Assembly (NCBI GenBank): GCA_964347945.1
Contig: CAYGAW010000176.1
Coordinates: forward strand, 1 to 13,756
Length of the DNA: 13,756 bases
Direction of reading: 5' to 3'
From: CAYGAW01 sp964347945
GTDB taxonomy: Bacteria > Chloroflexota > Anaerolineae > UBA7937 > B3-Chlor
Shown here: piece after piece, positions 1 to 7,423 of the stretch
How positions within the stretch are numbered: position 1 is the stretch's first letter
Layout: each line of letters opens with the position of its first letter
Made by a program: the position numbers and the translations under genes
The notes under the pieces: model-generated
Database searches by the model: none
Seen by the model: only the letters and a program-made list of their open reading frames with translations
Told to the model about the DNA's origin: nothing

Positions 1-692
<692 letters not shown>

Positions 693-797
693 TGCATCAA
701 GATCCGGCGGTTTCGACTCGAGCATTCTGTTCAGTTCTTAGGGTGCTAGTCTGTGCAGGGGAAAACCCTGGCACCTGGCTGAGGTAGGAGTCTAATT

Positions 798-917
798 CCT
801 CAGGTGACGCTAGCGGAGGGGAAACACCCAGCTCCATCCCGAACCTGGAAGTTAAGCCCTCCAGCGCCGATGGTACTGCACTGGTAACGGTGTGGGAGAG
901 TAGGTCGTTGCCTGGGG
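798..917 (+). rRNA. rrf: 5S ribosomal RNA
   Basis: A 120-nt 5S rRNA gene. The core strings CCATCCCGAACCTGGAAGTTAAGC (835-858), GCGCCGATGGTACTGC (864-879) and GGGAGAGTAGGTCG (893-906) are diagnostic. The ends are set by helix I: CCTCAGGT at 798-805 pairs with GCCTGGGG at 910-917, with G-U pairs allowed. It follows the 23S gene in the same orientation and shares its transcript. No intrinsic terminator is visible behind it, and the downstream reading frame starts at or inside its 3' end. Confidence 0.96.
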
Positions 918-1594
918 ATTTTCTTATCTCTCAAATCGCAGTCTCCACTGTAGCTTTCTGGTGGTTTGCCCTCCTGCACAGCACCTTGGCTTCGCTGCGC
1001 TTTCAGGCTTGGGTACAGGGCCGAATTGGTCAGGACCTCATGCTAGCCCTCTACAGGCTAGTCTTCACTGTGGCAAGCGGGGTAGCCCTCGTTGCGCTAG
1101 GCCTTGTTGTCCACCACCTCCCCAACAGAACACTGTATGCCACTTCCGGATCCATGTCCTGGGCACTTCGCTCCGTGCAGTTGATCGGCCTCGGGGTGCT
1201 GCTTCTCAGCACGCGACACGTGGACTTCCTCAGGTTCATCGGGCTCAGACAAGTGGTCCATTTCCTGCTTCGTGGGGATGTCTCAGAGGAGGTAGTTCGA
1301 CTTCGCGAGGAGAAGTTGGACACCTCGGGCATATACGGGGCGACACGTCACCCGCAGTACTTGTCGGCGTTGCTGATGATCTGGGCAGCGCCAGCCGTGT
1401 CCCTCACGTATTTGACAATTGCCCTGAACGCCACTCTGTACTTCTGTGTTGGTTCGTACCTAGAAGAGCGCCGCCTGGTGGCTCACTTTGGACACAGATA
1501 CGTCCGGTACCAGCAGGAGGTGCCGAGGGTATTCCCGTGGCGATGGCTCCTGACGCTGCCACAGAGGTTGTTCTGCGCCAGGCAGGACGCCTGA
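890..1594 (+). CDS. NnrU/isoprenylcysteine methyltransferase-like membrane protein, start unclear
   Basis: This is a hydrophobic protein of up to 234 residues in the style of NnrU and isoprenylcysteine carboxyl methyltransferase (ICMT-like) membrane proteins. Visible signs are an N-terminal helix containing FALLHSTLAS, further hydrophobic segments around VASGVALVALGLVV and SVQLIGLGVLLL, the family-type motif GATRHPQYLSALLM in the C-terminal half, and then EERRLVAHFGHRYVRYQQEVPR, which matches the usual ending E-E..L...FG..Y..Y...VPR. In known members the RHP and E-E regions bind S-adenosylmethionine, so a membrane methyltransferase is the best guess; the substrate is unknown. The start is a problem. 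The only standard in-frame start ahead of the first helix is GTG 890, which lies inside the 5S gene. The next candidates, CTG 974 and TTG 986, would delete the first membrane segment. No Shine-Dalgarno is evident. Confidence 0.72.
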   Translation: MWESRSLPGDFLISQIAVSTVAFWWFALLHSTLASLRFQAWVQGRIGQDLMLALYRLVFTVASGVALVALGLVVHHLPNRTLYATSGSMSWALRSVQLIGLGVLLLSTRHVDFLRFIGLRQVVHFLLRGDVSEEVVRLREEKLDTSGIYGATRHPQYLSALLMIWAAPAVSLTYLTIALNATLYFCVGSYLEERRLVAHFGHRYVRYQQEVPRVFPWRWLLTLPQRLFCARQDA

Positions 1595-1934
1595 CTGGTT
1601 CTCTTGGTCGAGGAGCCTTTTCACTTGTCGACTGGCGATACGTCACTCGCCTCCATCTGCTCCCCGGTCATCTCCTGACCTGCCCGCCCGTTCTGTCTTG
1701 ACTGCGCCGAGCAGGTATGGTACCCTCTGACCGGCGACGAGTACGTTGAGCTACCACACTACAAGGGCGGATCCGGTAGACTGCCGAGCTAGTCGTGGCT
1801 GCAATTACTGTGTTCTCTGGAGCTAGAGGCTACCACCGGGGGGTCTGGACGGGAGCACACGTGCTGCGGTGATGCGACGTGAGAGGAGTGTGATCTGAGT
1901 TAGGAGAAGTCGTGGAGGAGCATGAGGAGACCTC
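1595..1934. other. Intergenic region upstream of the ATPase/winged-helix gene
   Basis: About 340 bp with no convincing gene. It contains a candidate promoter at 1698-1726 and would then provide a leader of roughly 200 nt before the GTG start at 1935. I see no intrinsic terminator for the methyltransferase-like gene and no strong hairpin in the leader. Confidence 0.6.
1698..1726 (+). promoter_or_regulatory. Candidate sigma70 promoter for the ATPase/winged-helix gene
   Basis: TTGACT at 1698-1703 is separated by 17 nt from TACCCT at 1721-1726. The -10 is preceded by TGG (1718-1720), an extended -10 element. Spacing is ideal, but the -10 hexamer matches only in part. It is the best promoter-like sequence in the gap. 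Confidence 0.45.
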
Positions 1935-3314
1935 GTGTTTGAGTTAGAGGAAGAGTTGCTGCCCTCAGCTTTCCCAGAGGCGCCAGTACGAGAAGAAGAT
2001 TTGCGATATATCATTGGCTGCGTGCGCCAGGGACAGTGTTGCTCGGTCGTGGGCCCAAGCAATATGGGGAAGTCCCTCCTCTTGAAGTCTCTGCCGACAA
2101 ACCAGGTGCGGCAAATCAGCACCCGTGTAGGGATGTCGCCTCCGGTGATGGTATTCGTGGACTGTCTCGAAGCTGGAGACAGCGAACAGGACTTCTACGA
2201 GCTGCTACTTCGCCGTATGATTGATGAATTGCAGGATTCGGCGGTGCCCGCGTCGACTGTCGGGACGCTTCGCGCGATGCATTACGAACTGCTGCGCACC
2301 GCCACGGACCTGTCCGTGCGCTCTCTCTTTGCTGCCAGCATGCGTGAGTTCCATCGGTGGGGAGAAGTTGCTCTGGTGCTGATCCTCGATGAATTTGACG
2401 ACGTGTTCTCCACACTGCCGGCTTGGCCTTTCCGGCAACTCCGCGCCCTGCGTGACGCAGTGGGCGCGAATCTGTCGTATGTCACTGGTACGTCACGTCG
2501 TCTGGAGCGCCTTCGGTCGGATGCTGACACCTACGAGTTCCGGGAGTTGTTCCACCTATACACCAGGGTTCTACGCCCTTTGTCAGCCGAGGACTCCGAA
2601 AGGTTCGCGGCCTACCTGGCTGGGAAGCCGGGGCCACAAGCGCACGCCGAACAGGCATCGCTAGCCATCGATCTCTCCGGCGGTCATCCGGGTTTGATGG
2701 AACGCCTTTACACTGTGGTAGGGAACATGGACCTGGCCGTGCAGGCGCCCGTCCCGTCGCTGGTGGCGGACCTCAGTGTGAAAAGGCCCATTCAGACCGA
2801 GTGCCAGCGGCTGTGGGACGAACTGGAGGAGGAGGAACAGGAGGGGTTGCTTGCGCTGGTCGGGGGCGGCGAGGCAGCCCTCGATGGGGATAAGCGCCGC
2901 GCCTTGGAGACCAAAGGCCTGGTGGGTGTCAGGGAAGCGGGCACCCTGGCTGTGTTCAGTCCTATGTTCGAAGAGTTCCTGGCAATAGAGCTGATACGCC
3001 GTTGGAAGGCTCAAACAAGGGGCTTGCGCTGCGACCTCCAGACGGGTCAGATATGGTCGGATGATGACGAGGTCACGCTGAAGCTGAGCGACGCACAGCG
3101 CAAACTGGTGCGATTATTGTACCAGAGGGAAGGCGCGGTGTGCTCCTATGATGAGATCGCAGAGGAAGTCTGGGGCGTGGGAGAGGGTGTCAGCCCGGGG
3201 GCGATCTACGAGTTAGTGAAACGGGTGCGCCAGAAGGTGGAGCCTGACTGGCGGGACCCATCTTACGTGGTGACAGTGCCGGGGGAGGGATACAGGCTGC
3301 AAGCCCCAGACTAG
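1935..3314 (+). CDS. STAND/AAA-type ATPase fused to C-terminal OmpR-type winged helix
   Basis: A 459-residue protein joining a P-loop ATPase to a DNA-binding domain. The Walker A motif is GPSNMGKS (residues 40-47). The Walker B is LVLILDEFDD (147-156), acidic as in orc1/cdc6- and STAND-like ATPases. A helical region with SGGHPGLMERLY near 250-260 resembles the sensor segment of such ATPases. Residues 369-459 form a trans_reg_C winged helix: LSDAQRKLVRLLYQ, then YDEIAEEVWG, the recognition-helix region AIYELVKRVRQKVEP, and the wing YVVTVPGEGYRL. There is no receiver domain, so it is not a two-component regulator. I infer a nucleotide-dependent transcription regulator or switch, target unknown. 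The start is GTG 1935, with GAGGAGA at 1924-1930 just upstream. It is a single-gene unit closed by a strong terminator. Confidence 0.85.
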   Translation: MFELEEELLPSAFPEAPVREEDLRYIIGCVRQGQCCSVVGPSNMGKSLLLKSLPTNQVRQISTRVGMSPPVMVFVDCLEAGDSEQDFYELLLRRMIDELQDSAVPASTVGTLRAMHYELLRTATDLSVRSLFAASMREFHRWGEVALVLILDEFDDVFSTLPAWPFRQLRALRDAVGANLSYVTGTSRRLERLRSDADTYEFRELFHLYTRVLRPLSAEDSERFAAYLAGKPGPQAHAEQASLAIDLSGGHPGLMERLYTVVGNMDLAVQAPVPSLVADLSVKRPIQTECQRLWDELEEEEQEGLLALVGGGEAALDGDKRRALETKGLVGVREAGTLAVFSPMFEEFLAIELIRRWKAQTRGLRCDLQTGQIWSDDDEVTLKLSDAQRKLVRLLYQREGAVCSYDEIAEEVWGVGEGVSPGAIYELVKRVRQKVEPDWRDPSYVVTVPGEGYRLQAPD

Positions 3315-3341
3315 CCGGAACCACCGGCCACTGTGGATTTG

Positions 3342-3373
3342 GGGGAGAGGTGCAGTGCCTCTCCCCTTTTTTT
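3342..3373 (+). terminator. Intrinsic terminator after the ATPase/winged-helix gene
   Basis: A 9-bp perfect stem, GGGGAGAGG (3342-3350) with CCTCTCCCC (3358-3366), has a 7-nt loop and is followed directly by seven T residues (3367-3373). It lies 28 nt behind the stop codon. This is a classic Rho-independent terminator. Confidence 0.93.
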
Positions 3374-3784
3374 GCTTGCCTCGCCGACGATGGGTGGCGT
3401 GAACGACGCGGCGGGCGACAGCGGTGGGCTAAGGGAGACATGGAGAAGATTGGCCACCTGGCCAATGAGGGAATCCGCCAGATGGATGATGTCTCGAGGC
3501 GATTTCTTTTGTATACTGAACTAAGGATAGTATGCGCAGGGGGCGGCAAACCGCATGCATCCGCGCCGCAGGCACGGCTGATCAGGTTTGTTGGCCCTGA
3601 CTGTCCAGGCGTGCCAGCGAGGAGAGTTGGCAATGACGGTCCCGGATCAAAGGCTGGATTCAACGCTCACCGTTGGAGGGTTGTTTGAGGGCGTTGGGGG
3701 TGCAATTGAGACAAATCTGTGGCGGGCGTGGTAAGATGGTGGCACGTGCTGACTAAGGAGGCCAGAGCCGTAAACGAGGTAGCC
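3374..3784. other. Gene-poor stretch between the terminator and the degV fragment
   Basis: About 410 bp without a convincing gene. An open frame starting with ATG 3440 runs to 3688, but it is rich in Gly, Arg and Pro, has a poorly spaced Shine-Dalgarno and resembles no family I know. An 18-bp palindrome lies at 3449-3466. Weak -10-like sequences (TATACT 3512-3517, TAAGAT 3732-3737) lack well-placed -35 partners. It may be eroded sequence next to the broken degV gene. Confidence 0.55.
3449..3466. repeat. 18-bp perfect palindrome, possible protein-binding site
   Basis: ATTGGCCA and TGGCCAAT are perfect 8-bp arms separated by CC. No T-run follows, so it is not a terminator. Short-spaced perfect dyads like this can be operators for dimeric regulators, but no promoter or gene is clearly tied to it here. 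Confidence 0.4.
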
Positions 3785-3943
3785 ATGGGTAGGATCGCCG
3801 TTGTCACCGACAGTGTTGCCTGTGTTCCCCAAGAATTTGTGGACGCCTACGATATTCATGTGGTTCCTTTCCAGGTCATTTGGGATGGGCGGGTCTACGC
3901 CGACGGGACAGCCGGATGCTTGCCTGGCGACGAGGCTTCTTGA
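3785..3943 (+). pseudogene. degV-family gene, 5' fragment
   Basis: From ATG 3785 the frame reads MGRIAVVTDSVACVPQEF, then IHVVPFQVIW and VYADG. This matches the N-terminus of DegV-family fatty-acid-binding proteins, in which the VTDS segment helps form the lipid pocket and IxVVPL is conserved. DegV proteins are about 280 residues. Here the similarity stops after about 42 residues (near 3905) and the frame ends after 10 more unrelated residues at TGA 3941-3943. I could not find a continuation in another frame before the next gene, so this looks like a deletion, not a simple frameshift. The short GAGGT ahead of the ATG could still serve as a ribosome-binding site. The stop codon lies inside the -35 box of the next operon's promoter. 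Confidence 0.75.
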
Positions 3944-3968
3944 CAGGTAGGGAGAAGCAGGGTATAAT
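3940..3968 (+). promoter_or_regulatory. Perfect-consensus sigma70 promoter of the ABC operon
   Basis: TTGACA at 3940-3945, an ideal 17-nt spacer, then TATAAT at 3963-3968. All 12 positions match consensus. Transcription should start near 3975, leaving a leader of about 35 nt before ATG 4010. It is the strongest promoter-like sequence in the window. Confidence 0.9.
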
Positions 3969-4009
3969 AGATATGCTAATGCATCCTACTTGCAATAAGG
4001 CCTTGAGAG

Positions 4010-6229
4010 ATGATTTTTCGTAACTTGTGGCGGAGAAAGACTCGGACAATACTGACCCTGGTGGGTATCAGCCTGGGGGTGGCAGCCATCGTCTCACTCG
4101 TGGCCGTGGCCAATGGACTGATAAGCGGGTTCGCGGAGCTTTGGTCGGGTGGTGAGGCTGACTTGACCGTCTCCCAGGCCGAGGCTTTGGATCCTCAGAT
4201 CAGTGTCATCGACGAGGCTGTAGGTGACGAACTCAAGAAGGTGGCAGGGGTGAAGGCCGTTGCTGGCATGGTCTATGGGGAGGTGACCACCGACCAGGTT
4301 CCCTACCTGCTGGTCTTCGGACACGAACCGGATGGGTTTGCGGTTGAGCATTTCAAGATAGTGGATGGGGAGGGGCTGAGCTCCAGATCGAGGCGCGAGA
4401 TCATCATAGGCAAGCTCGCTGCGGACACTCTCAACAGAGGCATCGGCGACAGCATAAGGATGTACGACAGCGCGTATCGCATCGTGGGCATCTACGAGAC
4501 TGGCCGGGGCCTGGAGGAAGGAGGCGGGGTCATCACCGTGAGTGATGCCCAGGCGATGCTCAAGCGGCCTCATCAAGTGAACGTCTTCCACGTTCAGCTC
4601 AAGGAACTCGCAGATGCGGATGAGGTGCGAGAGAGGATAGAACGGCGATTCCCAGACCTCGCCGTGACCAAGTCGGGCGAATACGCCAATCAAGAAATGC
4701 TTTGGGAGCTAGTCGGCGGCTTCGCCTGGGGCATCTCTTTCTTGGCGATATTCATCGGCGGTGTGACGATGATGAACACCGTCCTGATGTCCATCTTCGA
4801 GCGCACGCGAGAGATAGGGCTGCTGCGCGCTCTGGGCTGGCGGAGGAGCAGGGTGCTGCGCATGATCCTGATGGAGTCCATCGGGCTAAGTCTGATGGGC
4901 GGGGTGCTGGGAGCCGCGCTGGGAATTGGTGCAGTGAAGCTCTTCGGCGAGATCCCGGCCACTGCAGGTTTGATGCAGGGCCGATTCTCCATTAGCTTGT
5001 TCATCCAGGCTTTCATGGTGGCTGTGGGGCTGGGTGCCATAGCCGGGGCGTATCCCGCCTGGCGAGCTTCCCGGCTGGACCCTCTGTTGGCTATGCAGTA
5101 CGACGCTGACCGTGGGCAAGGGGCCTCAAGGCGCTTGCCAGGGGGTACGATTGTGAGGAGCTTGATGCGCCGCAGGACGCGCAGTCTGCTGACAGTGCTG
5201 GGCATAGGGATAGCGGTGGCGGCGGTCGTGGCCCTGGGTGGGTTGGTGGATGGCTTCGCCGAGCAATACAACGCGATTGGCAGCGCTGGACAGATCGATC
5301 TCATGGCCGTGGAGGCCGATATCTCGGACATGCAATACAGCGCGATCGACGAGGGTGTGGCCAAGCGGATAGCTGCTCTCCCGGAGGTGGAGAGCGTCTC
5401 GGGAGTCGGAATTGGCATCATTACCCACGAGGAGATTCCGTTCGTATTTGTGCAAGGCTATCATCCGCGTGACTCCGCCATCAGTCATTTCAGGATTCTG
5501 GAGGGAGCGCCGCTGAACGCCACTCGTCAGGCCATAGTGGGACGCACAGCGGCCGAGGGTATGGATGTTGAGGTCGGCGATACCATTGACATGATGGGAA
5601 GTCGATTCCGCATCGTTGGCATCTTCGAGACGGGGATCGCCTTGGAGGATAGCGGTATGGTCATCTCCTTGCGAGAAGCCCAGGCTCTATTCGGGCGGCC
5701 CCGCAAAGTGACGTTTCTGGGGATAAAACTCCGAGATCCCAGACAGGTTGAGAGCGTCTTGAAGGTATTGGAGGAGCGCTTCCCGGAGATCTCTGTCTCC
5801 AAGACAGCTGAGTTCGCGGAGAGCCTACCAGATATGCAGGCCGCAGATGCAATGATTGGGGCTATATCCTTCCTGGCCGTGCTGGTGGGCGGGATAGGGA
5901 TGATGAACACAGTGTTCATGTCCGTTTTCGAGAGGACGAGGGAGATAGGTGTTCTGAGGGCGCTTGGCTGGCGAAAGAGGAGGGTCCTTGTGACGATCAT
6001 GAAGGAGTCCATATTGCTCAGCGCCGTGGGGGGTGTGGCAGGGATTGTGCTGGGCGCGGGGTTGGGCAAGCTGTTCCCGCTGGTGCTGGCTATGCTTGAG
6101 CCGTCGTACTCTGCCGAGCTCCTGGTGCGCGCCATCGTGCTCGCACTGGTGCTGGGCGCCATCTCAGCCCTGTATCCCTCGTTGTGGGCTTCGCGCCTGG
6201 ATCCCTTAGAGGCCTTGAGATACGAGTAG
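4010..6229 (+). CDS. ABC transporter permease, two fused MacB/FtsX-type modules
   Basis: A 739-residue protein made of two complete MacB-like permease modules in one chain, residues 1 to about 370 and about 381 to 739. Each has an N-terminal RRxTR plus membrane helix (about 13-36 and 392-415), a large extracytoplasmic MacB_PCD-type domain, and three C-terminal helices. Both halves carry near-identical coupling segments: ERTREIGLLRALGWRRSRVL in the first, ERTREIGVLRALGWRKRRVL in the second, about 377 residues apart. Both close with YP..xASRLDPL..xxY. MacB normally dimerises from separate chains of one module plus an ATPase; here the dimer appears covalently built in and the ATPase is separate. 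The start at ATG 4010 has a weak ATAAGG at 3995-4000. It is the first gene of a four-gene operon. Substrate cannot be told from sequence. Confidence 0.93.
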   Translation: MIFRNLWRRKTRTILTLVGISLGVAAIVSLVAVANGLISGFAELWSGGEADLTVSQAEALDPQISVIDEAVGDELKKVAGVKAVAGMVYGEVTTDQVPYLLVFGHEPDGFAVEHFKIVDGEGLSSRSRREIIIGKLAADTLNRGIGDSIRMYDSAYRIVGIYETGRGLEEGGGVITVSDAQAMLKRPHQVNVFHVQLKELADADEVRERIERRFPDLAVTKSGEYANQEMLWELVGGFAWGISFLAIFIGGVTMMNTVLMSIFERTREIGLLRALGWRRSRVLRMILMESIGLSLMGGVLGAALGIGAVKLFGEIPATAGLMQGRFSISLFIQAFMVAVGLGAIAGAYPAWRASRLDPLLAMQYDADRGQGASRRLPGGTIVRSLMRRRTRSLLTVLGIGIAVAAVVALGGLVDGFAEQYNAIGSAGQIDLMAVEADISDMQYSAIDEGVAKRIAALPEVESVSGVGIGIITHEEIPFVFVQGYHPRDSAISHFRILEGAPLNATRQAIVGRTAAEGMDVEVGDTIDMMGSRFRIVGIFETGIALEDSGMVISLREAQALFGRPRKVTFLGIKLRDPRQVESVLKVLEERFPEISVSKTAEFAESLPDMQAADAMIGAISFLAVLVGGIGMMNTVFMSVFERTREIGVLRALGWRKRRVLVTIMKESILLSAVGGVAGIVLGAGLGKLFPLVLAMLEPSYSAELLVRAIVLALVLGAISALYPSLWASRLDPLEALRYE

Positions 6230-6272
6230 TCCTGAACGGCGCGATGAAGTGCTTCAGATTACGGAGGTTAGC

Positions 6273-7418
6273 ATGGTGAAGAAGATTGTTATTGGGGTTG
6301 TGATAGCAGTGGTTGTCCTGGCTGGAGGTGCATGGGTCTATGCGACATACCTGGCTCCTCAGCCGGAGGCTGAGGTCCCAGAGGAGGCAGAAGAAGAAGT
6401 TCCTCGCGTGGTAGCAGCCACGGGTATTGTGCTACCCCACCGCTGGGCCACATTGAGCTTCAAGATGGGCGGAGTCGTGGAGGAGGTGCTGGTAGAGGAG
6501 GGGGATCCGGTCCAGCAAGGACAGTTGCTGGTCCAGTTGGACACCGGCGACCTCGAAGATGCGATGGCCCAGGCGGAGGCCGCACTCGTCACTGCACAGG
6601 CCACTCTGGCTCAGGTTGAGGCTGCTCCTCGCGCCGAAGAAGTGGCGGTGGCACAGGCCAGTTTGGCCGCGGCCCAGGCGCAGCTCTCGAAGCTGAGGTC
6701 GGGAGCGAGCCAGGAAGAGATCACCGCGGCAAGGGGTGCGCTGGAGACGGCTGAACTTGCGCTGCAGCAGGCTCAGGCGGCCTACGACGAGGTTTCGTGG
6801 TTGGAGGAAATCGCGGAGATGCCACAGGCGCTGGCCTTGCAGCAGGCTACGGCGGAGTACGAGATAGCCAAGGCCAAGTATGACGCGCTGGTCAAAGGCC
6901 CATCGGCTGAGGATATCTCCACGGCCCAAGCTGAAGTGGATAGAGCGCGCGCATCCCTGGCGCTGGTTCGTGCTGGAGCGAGACCAGAGGATGTTGCGGT
7001 CGTCGAGGCTCAGGTGGCGCAGGCGGACTTGGCTCTGAGGCAAGCGCTTTCAGCACTGGACGATGCGGGATTGAAGGCCTCCTTCGGGGGAACCGTCGGT
7101 GCTGTGCGGGTGAGGGAAGGAGAGACGGTTTCACCTGGCACCCCGGCGGTAGTCCTAGGTGATGTGAGCGAGTTCATGGTGGAGACGACGGATCTGAACG
7201 AAGTAGACATCTACCTATTGCGGGAGGGACAGACGGTGGACTTGACCTTTGATGCCCTCCCCGAACGGAGCATACGGGGTGTGGTGACCCGCATAGCTCC
7301 TATGGCCAATCTGGAACAAGGTGGCACCAACTACAAGGTCACCATCGAGCTGGATGAGCAGGACCCAGGCCTGCGCTGGGGTATGACGGCGTTCGTCGAC
7401 ATCTTTGTGGGGAGTTGA
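6273..7418 (+). CDS. HlyD/MacA-type membrane fusion (adaptor) protein
   Basis: A 381-residue periplasmic-adaptor-type protein. ATG 6273 is chosen over GTG 6249 because GGAGGT (6263-6268) precedes it and the protein then opens with a K-K plus hydrophobic anchor (residues 3-24). An acidic linker (33-47) follows, then the first lipoyl half with FKMGGVVEEVLVEEGDPVQQGQ (64-84), a long alpha-helical hairpin (about 95-262) rich in Ala, Gln and Glu, the second lipoyl half (FGGTVGAVRVREGETVSPGT, 271-290) and a beta-barrel to the C-terminus. This is the MacA/HlyD order. It lies 43 nt behind the permease and overlaps the upstream region of the next gene, so it is co-transcribed. It should dock on the extracytoplasmic domains of the permease. 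The hairpin contains four repeats of about 22 residues opening with G/P-x-x-E-[ED]-[IV]. Confidence 0.93.
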   Translation: MVKKIVIGVVIAVVVLAGGAWVYATYLAPQPEAEVPEEAEEEVPRVVAATGIVLPHRWATLSFKMGGVVEEVLVEEGDPVQQGQLLVQLDTGDLEDAMAQAEAALVTAQATLAQVEAAPRAEEVAVAQASLAAAQAQLSKLRSGASQEEITAARGALETAELALQQAQAAYDEVSWLEEIAEMPQALALQQATAEYEIAKAKYDALVKGPSAEDISTAQAEVDRARASLALVRAGARPEDVAVVEAQVAQADLALRQALSALDDAGLKASFGGTVGAVRVREGETVSPGTPAVVLGDVSEFMVETTDLNEVDIYLLREGQTVDLTFDALPERSIRGVVTRIAPMANLEQGGTNYKVTIELDEQDPGLRWGMTAFVDIFVGS

Positions 7419-7423
7419 ATACT

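Noticed and set aside
961..1701. A 246-codon open frame overlapping the methyltransferase-like gene
   Set aside because: It is rich in Pro, Arg, Gly and Cys with no family resemblance, while the overlapping frame has clear membrane helices and family motifs.
3190..3663. A 157-codon minus-strand frame across the terminator region
   Set aside because: It runs through the winged-helix coding sequence and the intrinsic terminator and has low-complexity Pro/Ser/Arg composition, so it is a by-product.
3440..3688. A possible small protein starting MEKIGHLANEGIRQMDD
   Set aside because: The AAGGGAG ahead is only 2 nt from the ATG, the second half is Gly/Arg/Pro-rich, and I recognise no family. It is kept only as part of the gene-poor stretch.
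4690..5421. Long minus-strand frames opposite the permease
   Set aside because: They mirror the repeated GC-rich codons of the permease; the plus-strand protein has unmistakable domains in both halves.
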